Shown here: piece by piece, positions 9,201 through 20,910 of the stretch | How positions within the stretch are numbered: the stretch's first letter is position 1 | Layout of the letters: each line of letters opens with the position of its first letter | Assembly (NCBI GenBank): GCA_965644295.1 | Contig: CBFFRP010000655.1 | Coordinates: forward strand, 1-64,000 | DNA from: Paraphysomonas bandaiensis | Lineage: Eukaryota; Chrysophyceae | DNA: 64,000 bases | Direction of reading: 5' to 3' | Program-made: the position numbers and the translations under genes | The notes under the pieces: model-generated | The model's input: only the letters and a program-made list of their open reading frames with translations | What the model was told of the DNA's origin: nothing | The model's database searches: none

Positions 9201-12180
9201 GATAAATTCTACCAAAGACCATGTATTGGGGTTCTTACTGGAGCACATTCCAAATATGTCGATTCCAGACATTCAAGGTGCGATGTTGCGAATTTTGACT
9301 GAAACGATCTTCATATTTTTGATTTACATATGTAGGCGTCAAAGATGATGTTCAGTTCGCTGTCACAAAACTCAACCTCCAGGGATTTAAATTACGCAAA
9401 GAAGGTTTGTAATAAAATTGCCAGTGGTTTGTTGATATTGTTTTGAAGACGTGAAAGTGACTCTGGGGTCATCTATGAGTGAAGAGTTTTTGAGCTGCGA
9501 GGCGAAAAATATTTCAGCTGCGTTTAATGGGGTTCGATGGAAGTACGTATGTCACAATATGTGCCTGGAATATGTCAACATTCATTATAGGTACCAGCAG
9601 CTTTATTTTCCGTATCTGAGCGGCACAGGGGTTGCTGATGCCGCAGCGCAAAACGCTTCGATTAGAATAGGTATTTCATACTCCTCTCCAATACTGATGG
9701 TAATAATCTTTAGGTTTCAAAATTGTTCGAGTACCAAAGGGTACAGTTGTGGCTTTGGCAGGTTTGCTCATACGATTGGTGTAGTGCTTCGAAGTTATGT
9801 CTTGACTTTAGAGTCCGCTGCGGAATCAATGGATCCAAGCTACAATGATGGATCTGCCTTATACTCGAGGTTTCCTGATATCCGTGACCAGGTTGAGAAA
9901 ATTCGATGCGATTTGGCTCCGGAGAATTCCAAAGCTAAGGGTAGGAATATCCCGCAATCAGGAAGCTCGGCTTCTCTTTCCAACCAAGGTATGTCTTGTT
10001 TGCTGTGATGATCCTTTCTCAGATGAGCTCTTAATTTTAGCGGGATCCATGTCATCTCCAGAAACTGTACCGGATGCGAGTCTTTGGGGCACGGTGAGCA
10101 AGTCCTTCGCAGATTATGCCTCTAATATATCGCAGGACGTGACTTCTTGGGAGCCCGTCCTGATTATGTCAAGTCGAAAAATTCAAATGGACTCTTTGTC
10201 GATAAAGATAGATGACTCCAGTCTATCATGGCTTTATAACTTGTTGGCGTCGGTGTTCACTGCAGTCATCAGGGATTATGTGTGTGCCAGTTTGAAAGAT
10301 ATGTTGGGCCAGCAGTCATCAGTGCTACTCAGTACAATCAACAACACTGCGGTTTCATACTGGCCCATTATACATAAGATACTAAAGGTACGGTGCTTAG
10401 CCGTTTTCACTGTGTTTTCAATATTGCTGCTAGGTTGATCTAGTATATTTGACTGAAGCCAAAGCTGAGGATGTTGCGGCGTTACTTGGGCCTCCGAAAC
10501 CGACAGGTACAAACTGGAGTGTGAAGTATTGATGCCGTGATAAAGTGTTGTTCTACCAGGTGGTCCCACGGAAATTACTCCACGAGAGTATGTACTGAAG
10601 TTTGCAGACCCAGGACCACTAGGGATCCAACTAGATATATTTAAGTATGACTTTTCTTTTTGATAACTTGAGTGATGTATTCTCCAGGACGGGCAAGCAA
10701 GTTCCGACAGCCAGTACTAGCGATGAAGATGTGGCATCGAAAACTGTGGTGATTGGTTCAAAGGCGATAATAACTGGTGCAGTAGAGGGTAGCCAGGCCG
10801 AGAAGCTTTTTGATGCCAGCGGCATCCGACCATTTATGGCGGGCGCCACCATATCAGCCGTCAATGGGAAAACTTTCAAAGGTTGTACATTGTAGTGCTA
10901 TGAGACACTGTATGATTGTAAACTGCAGGAGTCGATGAGGATGGAGTACTGGAGCTGCTAAGAGGGGAACGACCACTATATATAACAGTTCGGTGAGTAC
11001 AACACGTTCGTTTTACCGTACTCTTCCTAACGAACTGATTGTTTGCGTTCAGACTGTCCATGAATGGATGGGAAAGGCTGGGAATCCATCGAAGTATGAT
11101 GGCAAAAGAGAGAAATGCATCAACTCCTCCCCCAGTTGGGACAGCGGTTATGCCACCCGCTGCGTCTAGCCTTCCAGCCAACAAAAGGAAATTACGTGTT
11201 GTAAAGATTACCTTCGATGCCGGACCTCTAGGTATATCACTATGCGTTGAATAATGTAGATGTGCTAATTAATGATAGGCTTGAAGTTAAAAGAGACTAA
11301 ATCTTGCGGTGGTGCCGTTATTATTACTGGCTTCTCAAAAACGGAGCAAGATGAACCGTTACAGGCTGAAAAATCGGTTGGTGATATATGAAGAACCTCT
11401 TTGCGTGATTTTCTTTCAGGGAATGTTGTCCGCTGGCATGGTCATGCTCTCAGTTGCAGGAGAGGTCGTGTTTGGGAGACCTTTTGACGAGGCATGATTC
11501 TGACTTTTTGATATATACGCGTTGTTATTCGTAGAACAGGTCATGAATATAGTGAAAGCAGCCAAGCGGCCAATGAAGATGGTGTTTGTGCCGTCACCAG
11601 ATAAGCAGGTCAATATCATTCTATCAACTACCATATTAGGAATGCCATGTTTACTTTGGACGTTTGTAGTTTACCTTCGATTCTCCGCCCACCGATATGG
11701 TCCTGGGGAAAATAGAGGTTGGTCATACACTTTTTGTAGTTGTTTGTTTTCTTTTCACATTTTTAAATGATACAGGGATTCGTTATGGTAGCCGCATTTA
11801 AGAGTGAACAGGGCCCGGCTCAACAGCATGGTGATCTGCAACCTGGGATGGTGATTTTACAAGTAAACGGCATCTATTGATCTCTGCTGCGTTTGTGACT
11901 TTCACGTTCAGGTTAATCGGGTTACCGTTTCTTCCGATGCCGGTCCGGAAGATGTCGAAGCGATGATTGCTGAGCCATTTAAGTCTAGCGACTCTGTAAA
12001 TGCTCAAGGAAAGACTCCCAAAGTCAAGTTGGCGGTGTGTAATTGACATATGAGCTATTTTGAGTCCTCAAAAGCTGCATGTAGGTGCGTGACATGGATG
12101 CATTCATGCACTTGATTCGCATACGTGACGGCCTGGAGTCTGTCGACGACGTGGTGGATGTTAGGGACACCTACCCGTAG
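6219..12180 (+). CDS. Large SH3-like/TULIP-like lipid-binding/PDZ protein
   Basis: One gene of more than 20 small exons. Exon 1 carries three related blocks with T-x-Y-G-x-G (HTPYGRGNVIEI, YTRYGVGVLIGF, TTYGNGVVLAY), probably SH3/Tudor-like folds. A long helical stretch follows (exons with ARSELTGSARAAIDDYLQ, TESARKAISSSRTAQVLES, ESLDSDIMETSAQDIVSKGD). Then comes a region resembling TULIP (BPI/LBP-type) lipid-binding domains: KNISAAFNGVRWKYQQ, YFPYLSGTGVADAAAQ, and later DSSLSWLYNLLASVFTAVIR with STINNTAVSYWP. The C-terminus holds at least two PDZ-like repeats, marked DPGPLGIQLDIF and DAGPLGISL with GMLSAGMVMLSVAGE, then a third diverged one with GDLQPGMVILQVN. It ends VVDVRDTYP at 12180. The likely role is lipid binding or transfer at a membrane scaffold. 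The domain calls are inference from sequence patterns. The ATG at 6219 follows an in-frame stop-free stretch but is the first ATG giving the conserved block. Confidence 0.75.
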
Positions 12181-13110
12181 TCCATTAGAAGTTTAAAAGT
12201 ACTGCACCAGAGTGACAAATATTAATCATTCTGGGAAATCTACTTAGTTCTGGAGGGTTATGTTTAAGTATATAGGTATTTTTGACTCTTTAAAACTTTG
12301 GTTCAGGTTACGTAGTTATGTTTTTATGCCGAGGCTTAGTCAACAATATATCCGATACTTATTGAAGTACTTATATTTTATATTGCGTATCTCAAAGTAT
12401 TTCAGCCAGCTGAGAAAGAAATTGGTGTATTGTTTCGTGCTTGGAGTGCTCTAAGGGTGCAACTCAGTTGTGCGCAGCAGTCACTGTATTATAAGCTTCA
12501 TGGAAAGCTTCTATGACGTATACCGTATACTTCCATTTTTTCCATAAAAGATACAATGCACTAAAGCACGTATACTATTATAATGTAAAAATACCACGTT
12601 TAATAGTTTAGGTGAAATTGTATTAGAATTATGATGTAACTAGAAGAAGATTTGCAAACGATAGCCATAATTTGGTATACTATCTATGTTTAAAACTTTT
12701 CTATTTGCCTCATGAGTTTAGCTTGTTTGTAAGCAAATAAAAGCTATATTTTAAGATCTTTGAGTTGACCGTTACTTGAAGAATACAGTAGTCGTAAACA
12801 GTATTACATGAATTAATGATATGATGTATGATATGAATTGTGTTAGTGAAGTTGAACTATATAAGATTGTGATTAACTCAAAAGTATTAATTGGTAGTGG
12901 TATCGGTATTATATAAGTTTATCCCACGCTTGTGTCAAAAAAGAATTCTTTTGACCTACATTTGAATTTTAACTTCAATATTCGGTTTGAACAGAAACTC
13001 TATTCTATATTAATGATATTATGTTGACAGTCATTGGGGAGACCCCCGGACAACGCGCGCCAGTGAGTCCAAAGACTCACGAGCAGGGCGAAACTCACAA
13101 ACAACATTAA

Positions 13111-13257
13111 GAACGGAAGTGGTCGCACCTTGGTGCTTGCGGCGACGCACAAGAAGCTTCTGTAGCGTTAAATAGTAGGATAATAGAATTTGTGCTGATT
13201 AGTTATGGGTAGCGGTCTAACTAGTATGTCTAGCATTCAACTAGCCACTATTTTGGT
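13111..13257 (+). repeat. Interspersed repeat module, GAACGGAAGTGG type
   Basis: It aligns without gaps to 26131-26277 at a constant offset of 13,020, with scattered substitutions. Shared landmarks are GAACGGAAGTGG, ACCTTGGTGCTTGCGGCGAC, AGCGTTAAATAGTAGGATAA and GGTCTAAC. Reverse-complement fragments lie at 13800-13852 and 33448-33510. Here the module is preceded by unrelated sequence (CAACGCGCGCCAGTGAGTCC), unlike the 26-kb copy. Confidence 0.85.
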
Positions 13258-13734
13258 CAGTAGCACTGGCATGGGTTAATCGTGGCGTATAGAAAAGTGA
13301 TAATACAACAAGGAGCCTTTGAGTCTACAATGCTTACATGTATCATCACATTTATGTACGTATTCAAAAACTAGTAGGCGCTATTTCCTATCAAAGTATT
13401 CATCTCTGGTTGTGAATAAACTTGTTGTACCTATTATTGAATTTGGGAATATATTGTTTCAATTATTTAATCTTGATTATACTGATCATCTAGAGTACAG
13501 TTGTCATTCCCTTATAATGTAAAATTACCATTGGTTTGAAACAATAATTTAATTTCTCATTTGTTTTATTAATGTTAGTCACAGAGCATCTATTTAATAT
13601 TACAATAACTATATGCACATATTGTCTCTGTTAGAGACTAAATTCTGTCGTAATTATACTATTGACAGTCATGTATATTTAAGTTTATTATATATTACAT
13701 AATTTTAGGGAGAATCCAACATTTAAGAGCAGAT

Positions 13735-14205
13735 CAATAGTGAATGTCTTACTATTAGCAATAGGCGTTGATAAGGTAATGCTTAACTATGATATACTCT
13801 TATTTATGGCTCCGAAAGCTGCTTATGCATCAGCGCAAACACTAAGGTGCAATAACGTTTACTCGAAACTAACGTAGTGAGCAAACAGAATGTTGATATA
13901 CCTGATGTCTGGTAACTTCAATACTTGAGAGTCCATAACATAATATATATATGTAGTCAGTGACTTTTTTTGCTGTAGAACTGAAGTAATATGTAAGAAA
14001 GTAGTAAAAAAATATTATAAATAATATTCTTCACACTATTAAAATACATTCATATTTGAATCCCTTGTACCACACCAACACTCGACTAAATGAGTGGGTA
14101 CAAAATTAGCTGCTGATATGCGGCTCATATTAGTTTCCCGGAGAAATATCTCCGGTACGTATCCCCCAGAACACCACGAAGGTGCGAGTCCGACTTTTTG
14201 TTGAG
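13735..14205 (-). mobile_element. Degraded composite interspersed element, copy 1
   Basis: Read on the minus strand, it begins CCTCAACAAAAAGTCGGACT (14205), passes GGTGCGAGTCC / GGAGATATTTCTCCGG, then TTGCACCTTAGTGTTTGCG (about 13852) and ends near the motif GCCTATTGCTAATAGTAAGA (about 13735). The same landmarks occur in the same order and near-equal spacing at 25833-26316 (+). It has no coding capacity. The class is unknown; a non-autonomous transposon or a solo-LTR-like remnant is plausible. Confidence 0.65.
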
Positions 14206-14247
14206 GAGAAGCAGATCATCAAAACTCCAAGTTGTATTCACCCTTCG

Positions 14248-14350
14248 TCTGATGTAGATGATCAGAATGATGACAGTGCAAGTGATAGATCTTCATAACC
14301 AGAATTTCGAAACTATAGTTCAAGAATATTACTGGAGCGTTCATATGTCA
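14248..14350 (+). repeat. Interspersed repeat shared with 33255-33360
   Basis: Both copies carry GATGACAGTGCAAGTGAT, a variable TCTTC(A/G)AA stretch, and end ATTACTGGAG(C/A)GTTCATATGTCA. They have the same orientation, a similar length and several small indels. Confidence 0.75.
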
Positions 14351-15084
14351 TATATAATATCATCTAATGCTGAAGGTGATTCGGTGTAGTGGCACCCAGA
14401 TCTTTCAGGCTTAGGATCATGTTGTGCTTATATTTTCTTTTTTCAACAAGATCTAATCGTATCTAACAAAGTGATTGTTGAGTTCTGCTGTTGGAGCAAT
14501 TAAAAGCTGTAACTATCACTCGCTACCATGTCAAGATATGACACAATTGGATGATTACTAAGTTAACTGGACGTGTATTCACTCATTAATCAAGTTAAGA
14601 TAAGAGAAGATTATAATAAATATAATAAGCAATATATCACGTTATCTCTACTACCACTCATTTCTAGTACGATCTTACATCGTCATGATATCACTTCTCA
14701 TAATACAGCTCATCACTACTGTATTCTTCGACTAACGGTCATAATTCCAACACCTTAGAATTACAGCTTTTAATTGCTCAAACAGCAAAACTCAACAGTG
14801 ATCACAATCAACATTGAGAGCAAAGACATCATACAAGTACTCCAACAAATCAGTTGTGGCAGCCTAGTGTAATATTTGGCTATTGAGGATTTCTTATATT
14901 GACGAATCGTGGCCCCAATAGGTACACAACTACAAATATATTCCGGTCACAGAATATAAGTTAATATTTTAAATAATAAGAAAACAACTTGTATACACAA
15001 ATGCTACGACGCTAGTATACTCCACTGATATATATTGAATAAACAAAAGTAGAATGCTACATAAAAAGAAATACAACATAAGAG

Positions 15085-17713
15085 TTAAAGCAAGATCAAG
15101 ATAGCTAGCAGGTGGGACAAAATAGTAACCACAAGTGAAATACCGTGTGCTACAGAGATCCCTGCGGATGACATATGATCATTATTCGACAGGTCATCTG
15201 TACTCTCATAGTAGACCCCAACTACTTTTCCAGCTGTGCTCGTTAATACGAGGCTTACCATCTGGTGAGTATGTTCTACGAATAATCCAGCAGACAACGT
15301 TATGTTATAGGTTCCACATGGAGGATCAGATATGTGTATCATCTCCGCGTTATTTATATCATCACTTTCAGGCCCATTGTTTCCAAACCACATATTCTCG
15401 GACGCATTCATCCCGCGCACTGTTAGGTCAATGTCATTTAGAAGTTGTTTCCCAGCAGCCACAATATTGGGTGGGTCCATCCTACAAAAATATTAGATTC
15501 AGATGAGCATTTCTGAACGCTTATGTACCACGATATTGTCGCCTTGAGATACCCCAACTCACGTAGGGACGAGATATTCACCACGAGAGTTACATTGCAG
15601 CCGGAGCATAATAAGAAATCCTCCACATATAGATCGAAGTTATCACTCACCCCTTCCAGCAACAAAACAGTGCTGAGGTCTATTCGGCCAAACCCCTGCT
15701 CATACCCAGGATATCCGTACCCACCTTACATAATCCATTAAACAGTATCAACATAAGCACCACGTTCACCTCCAATATCTTGGCCGGAGTGAAGCAGCAT
15801 TGTTTTCACTAGGCTACCGGACGGCTTAAATCCTTCGTCAATGCAGCAACAGAAACGGTACTCAGGGTCGCAGTTTTTTTGCCAGAAGGAAGGGTCCGTG
15901 AAGTATTGTGACACGAGCGCTCCTGCTCCAGCGACCGCAGGGGTAGCCATGGAAGTTCCGCTTTTGGTCACAAGTCCACAAGAATGGGAAGCACTAGATC
16001 CGGCAGATTTAATAGATCTTCCCTGGGCCAGAACATCAACTCCGAGTCTCCCATCGTACGCAGGCCCCCTCCCGCTGAAGTACGCCAGCGAGTTTCCTCC
16101 CTCCCCTTCACCTGTATACAAGACACTGTATCAATCGCAGAAAGGTAGTTGACACTAAACTCACCAGACCCTGTAGCACCAACACTTATTGCATTCTTCG
16201 ATTGCGCCGGAGCCATCACAGTCCTAGCGTTCGGTCCATTATTCCCCGCCGCAAAAAATGAGAGAAATAATGGGTTCTCGTATTGATACTTATCCGCATC
16301 TCGACAATAGGAATCGTAGGAATATATATTGTTCACCCAACTGTTGGAGTGGAGAGTGGCATTGGCGGAGGAGGCCACGGGAAAGACAGTGCTATATAAA
16401 GCAGGGACATCCAAGTAGTTCCAATTAGGACGTGATACATCAAAAAATGCGATTTTTGTACCAGTGGCCACTCCATTGTACGAATCATACGTTGACGAAA
16501 TAGTTGGGTCCACACTTCCAGCGAGTGTACCGAACACATGTGTCCCATGCCCGGAAATTGAGTCCGATCCATCCCCATGAGCTACGTATTGCACGACCTT
16601 GCGTCTTGAGGGGTCCGAAAGCGGGTTCACGACTGTGCTGCGCTGAACTGCTGCTCCGTCCTCGTCACTGAAGAAGCAGCTACTTGTGTCTATGCCTGTA
16701 TCTGCCCCACCAACCACAACCCCTCTTCCGTCAAGGCCATGAGAGGAGTAAATATCCCCACCGCGAAGAGAACCGCTTTGCACGCCTTGAGACGAATAAT
16801 AGTTGCACGTAGTTGCTTGACCTGCTAGAGATACATACCCAACACCAAAGCTAAGGAGTGCAGCCACCAGCCCCGTGACGCAGTCTCCTCTTGCACTAGG
16901 ACTTAGGGGAATTTTAACGGACGATGACCCATACGCTAGCAATTCCAATCCACTAAAATCACAAAGCTCACGTAAGCTAAGTTTACTCTGTACTATCAGC
17001 GAATTTCGAGCTGCCGAAACCACATTATCGCCTACACCTTTCACATTGGAAAAAGCACAGAGCTTCGAACCATCAAAGTCTGACACATGAGCTCCGCGGC
17101 AACCCTCCAAAACTTGGTACACACTTTTCTCTTCGATCTTAGGGATCTTGTATGAGGAACTCAACGATGAAATTTCCAATTCAAAGTGCTTGTTGAAGAC
17201 ATTGTTTAGGTTATTCAAACTCCGAATACTATCCAATAATCGAGTATCTATAAACAATACGAGTGGAATGGGACAAAAAATAAAAAACTCCGGAAATTGA
17301 AGTTTAAAATCTTGTTGGATATCTTTCAGGGTCACAGTAGAGTCTTTCAGTGTATTCGTTGTATTGATAGGATTCAGTATGAAGCAAACACAGTCATATC
17401 TGTCTGTACGTGATGTGTATATAGTGATAGTATTCTGCCCCCCATACATATGAAGAGCCCTCTGATACGCCGTTCTTCCCAATTCATATGAAGAACATCC
17501 CATGAAGCGTACAGCACTATGAAAGGGTGATGACAGCTCGTCATTTATAGCGGAAGAGAAGGTCTCTATAGTGTTATAGTGATACTCGATAGCATCTCTA
17601 CCAAGTGATAGTTTAAAGTACTTGTATTCGAGTGATGTAGACGCCACTTGTATACACTGAATACAGAGGAATAATAAGATGAATATGATGTGTTTACAAT
17701 GAACTTCACGCAT
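15085..17713 (-). CDS. Subtilisin-like serine protease with GPI-type C-terminus
   Basis: Family S8 endopeptidase, probably surface-anchored. The N-terminal signal is FILLFLCIQCIQVAS, followed by a pro-region of about 300 residues. Catalytic residues in the spliced protein: Asp338 in VVGGADTGID, His389 in ISGHGTHVFGTLAGS, oxyanion Asn491 in FFAAGNNGPN, and Ser570 in KSGTSMATPAVAGAGALV. Three further introns are needed: GATGSG to EGEGGNSLAYF (a 48-nt class intron near 16163-16112); ...GQDIGG to GGYGYPGYEQGFGRIDL; and ATISW to MDPPN. The last gives the WxDPP..LLNDIDLTV block typical of the C-terminal beta-sandwich in larger subtilases. The end is a hydrophobic tail (ISLVVTILSHLLAILILL) right at the stop, as in GPI signals. 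It is divergent from the S28 protease across 17714-18440. Confidence 0.9.
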
Positions 17714-18040
17714 GAGTGTATATGTATGTGTATGTGAGAGGGGTGTGTGTAGTTATGCCTCGAACACTCTGATGGTGTGTATATATCCTATACAGGTATA
17801 TACATATATGAGAATAGAGATGAGAGAGAAGACAACCACACGATAAGAACACTTCCAGACTTCACTTCATTGAAGTGAACTTCGACACAACTTAACAGAT
17901 AGACCTCTACAGGTACACCTGTATCTAAAGGCATACTCATCTACAGGTACAGAACGTATCTACAGGTATGTATGTATGTACAGTATGTATTATGTATGTA
18001 TGTGTGTACAGTACGTATCTACAGGTATGTACAGCAGTAC

Positions 18041-18194
18041 GTATGTATGTATGTATGTATGTATGTATGTATGTATGTATGTATGTATGTATGTATGTAT
18101 GTATGTATGTATGTATGTATGTATGTATGTATGTATGTATGTATGTATGTATGTATGTATGTATGTATGTATGTATGTATGTATGTATGTATGT
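18041..18194. repeat. (GTAT)n microsatellite, about 38 units
   Basis: Uninterrupted tetranucleotide repeat. Because 4 is not divisible by 3, every frame is open and encodes repeating Met-Tyr-Val-Cys (+) or Ile-His-Thr-Tyr (-). These frames are artefacts. Confidence 0.97.
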
Positions 18195-18204
18195 ACAGGG
18201 ACTG

Positions 18205-18270
18205 TAGGTATCTACAGGTATGTACAGCAGTACATATGTGGGACTGTAGGTATCTACAGGTATGTATGTA
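18205..18270. repeat. Minisatellite flanking the microsatellite
   Basis: The unit GGGACTGTAGGTATCTACAG occurs at about 18198 and 18240, each followed by GTATGTA. The half-unit GTATCTACAGGTATGTACAG also occurs before the microsatellite at about 18015, so the (GTAT)n tract probably expanded inside one such unit. Confidence 0.7.
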
Positions 18271-18440
18271 TGTGATACCTATATATGTATGTATATACAG
18301 GCATACCGTGTGTGGGTATGTATGGTATGGGTATGGGGTATATGTATGTATGTTCCCATCCCGCCTGTCTCCATATTGCTCATACCTTAACACTATTTCT
18401 AGTTGACCCATAAGAATATATAGGCAACTAACACTAAAAT

Positions 18441-20190
18441 ATGCTCTACCTTCCTATTTTACTGGCTCTCAGCCCTCTTGTCTGGGGATCAATTGATTTT
18501 TCCCTCAAGGGTCACGGTGTACAGAGGCTTAGAAACCTTCATAAGAAGCGTCTCTATGAGCCCACTACATGTGAGAACGTTGAAATGTTTTGGTATACAG
18601 ATGCTGTTATTGATAACTTTGCCCCTGTGAATAATCAACGTCACTGGGAGGGGAATGGTCAGAGATACTGGGTTAACAAGGAGTTCTGGGGTAATTCATA
18701 TGGACTCTAATTAATAAACAAACTAATTGCTGTTAGGTGGCCCTGGCTACCCTATGTTTGTGTTTATTGGAGGAGAAGGCGAGGAGTCTTGTTCAAGACT
18801 CACATCCAGGGTTAGTAAGTTAGTTTTTTGTGAAAGAGTCCTTATTTTTATGTCATAGATGTACATGTACGACTTGGCTCAACAGCACAAAGCTATTATG
18901 GTCAACGTTGAACACCGATTCTATGGAGAGAGCTACCCTACTGCTGACATGAGCACTGAAAATCTTGCATATTTGTCATCACAGCAGGGTCTTGCCGGTA
19001 TGTTGAAGGACTGATGATTAGTAGTATGTCTAATGTATGTCCTGTTTCTGTTTGTGCAGACTTGGCCCGCATTATCCCCCATGTCAAGAAGCAGTACAAC
19101 ACTGAATCGAGCACCGTAGTTACTGTCGGTGGATCCTATCCGGGCAACATGGCTGCTTGGTTTAAGCTGAAGTATCCTCATGTGAGTTGGTTTGAATGTG
19201 TTGGTACGTCAGTTACAATTGTCTAGGTGACTGCCGGGTCCATTGCCTCATCCGCTCCCCTCATTGCCAAGGCCAATTTTGAGGAGTACATGGAAGTTGT
19301 TGGAGATGCTCTGGTTTACTTTTCAGGACAGCAGTGCTTTGATGCCTTTACGGCAGCTGCTGAGGATGTTGCTAAACTTTCTAGCCAGGGCCCCGGGTCG
19401 GAGGGTTATTCCCAGCTGGAAAAGGATTTTAAGACATGCTCACCTATGCAGAGCACTCGCGATCTTGCTATTCTACTTTCGGACCTTATGGGCAACATTC
19501 AGGGCACTGTGCAGTATAACAACGAGCACAATGGTGTCATGAACGTGACGGACATTTGTGCCACCATGCTGACCCCCGGCAAATCTCCTTATGACAACTT
19601 CGTTGCTTTGAGCGCAGACTTCCTTGCTTCCTGCGGACTTGAATGTGAAGACGCCTCTTGGAAGGATACTATCGCATATCTATCTGCCATTCAAAAGGAT
19701 CCTGACAATAATGGGCGACCATGGACTTACCAGACATGCAATGAGTTTGGTTATTATCAGACAACTGACTCCAAGAACCAGCCATTCCACAGCTGGACAG
19801 AACTCAACATGGACTTCTATCGCGATATGTGTTATGAGTCTTTTGATGGTTGGAAGTCAGATCCCCAGACGGAGTGGATGAACGAGGTGTACGGTGATAT
19901 TCACATTGATGGTACTGATATCATCTTCCCGGCAGGTGCGCTACACCCATCATTATATATATGTCATGTCATAATACTGCGCCTATTTTACATCAGGCAC
20001 GATTGACCCTTGGCACGCTCTTGGCATAACCAACAGTACCCCTCCTCTTCCTCAGCCCACCGAGAAGGAACTCTACATTCTTGGTACTGCCCATTGCAAC
20101 GATCTTTACGCCCCGGCTAACTCAGATCCCCAATCTCTTACTGATGCTCGGGCAGTTATCGCTGATCAGGTTGCCTTGTGGGTCGCTTAG
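18441..20190 (+). CDS. Serine carboxypeptidase, family S28 (prolyl carboxypeptidase/TSSP-like)
   Basis: Secreted exopeptidase of the prolyl carboxypeptidase / DPP2 / thymus-specific serine protease family. Signal peptide MLYLPILLALSPLVWG. Six exons join in phase: ...NKEFWG to GGPGYPMFVFIGGEGEE, ...LTSR to MYMYDLAQQH, ...QQGLA to DLARIIPHVKK, ...KYPH to VTAGSIASSAPL, ...IIFPAG to TIDPWHALG. Family blocks are VEHRFYGESYP and the nucleophile Ser180 in TVGGSYPGNMAAW. The charge-relay Asp lies in TIDPWHALG and His in ILGTAHCNDLYAP, both near the C-terminus. The length of about 500 residues is normal. It ends VALWVA. All catalytic residues are present, so it is probably active in a lysosomal, vacuolar or extracellular compartment. 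It may be co-regulated with the divergent subtilase. Confidence 0.93.
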
Positions 20191-20910
20191 AAACTCTTGG
20201 AAAGAGTTAAATGTGTATGGTAGTATATAATTGCCAATGTTAGATTCTATGGATAGCGAGAATATTCATATTGTTAGCTGTCTGTCGGCTCTTGCTGCGC
20301 AAGATAAATACCGTATTGGTTATCAGCCCTAAGCACGCACTGTGAGCGAATCATATCTGGCGGGTAATATAATAATGTAAAGCCGTTGTTATACATGTTA
20401 CACGCACGCCTAGCTAGCTCGGGTGGAGGGTGGAGGGTGGACACTCACCACCACTCCGAAGTTTTTCAAAAGCATTTTGCGAATAAATGCAATATAAATA
20501 ACGGGAAACGTGCGATAGTTTGCTGGAACTATGAAATAACTGAATGTCTAGCATTACACAGGGTAAAATAACACGCTTCTCTTAGTCTTATTGTCATTGT
20601 ACAGAATACATCATTAATTTATTTGGCTCCATCACATGTAATACGTAATACACAATACTCGGTTACAGTCGTTGATAGAATTAAAGGAAAAATAGTGTGT
20701 GTTCATTTTTATCTTGCAATTTGGCTGTATAAGAGTTAAAGTTTACTGCAGATTAATTATAAATTATAATAGTATAATCTATGGCTCGAGGGTATAGAGT
20801 ATAAAGAAGTGCAAAACGAGCAAAACCCATAATCAAAACAGGAGAATTACCAATGTTTACACACATACTGCGTACGAATGAGGTACATACGTTTAAATCA
20901 ATGTTATTTT
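20191..20910. other. Intergenic between convergent genes
   Basis: Between the 3' ends of the S28 protease (+) and cyclin L (-). It contains a short GGTGGAGGGT tandem near 20422 and AT-rich sequence. No coding signal was recognised. Confidence 0.5.

Larger units (their letters stand above)
12181..15084. other. Intergenic repeat desert A
   Basis: This is 2.9 kb with no gene recognised. It is a mosaic of modules that recur elsewhere: 12960-13030 (also about 32486-32555), 13111-13257 (also 26131-26277), 13405-13600 (also about 33815-33990), 13735-14205 (a reverse copy of the 25833-26316 composite element) and 14248-14350 (also 33255-33360). Open frames here are short and lack family motifs. Confidence 0.7.
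17714..18440. promoter_or_regulatory. Shared upstream region of two divergent proteases
   Basis: This region is 727 bp between the two start codons. It contains repeated CTACAGGTA motifs (17910-18030 and 18205-18265), two copies of GTACAGCAGTAC (18029 and 18222) and a (GTAT)n tract of about 154 bp. It presumably carries both promoters. No experimental core element such as a consensus TATA position can be assigned. Confidence 0.5.

Noticed and set aside
17968-18411. Open frames encoding repeated Met-Tyr-Val-Cys or Ile-His-Thr-Tyr
   Set aside because: They arise from the (GTAT)n tract, which is open in all six frames; no homology or flanking coding sequence supports them.
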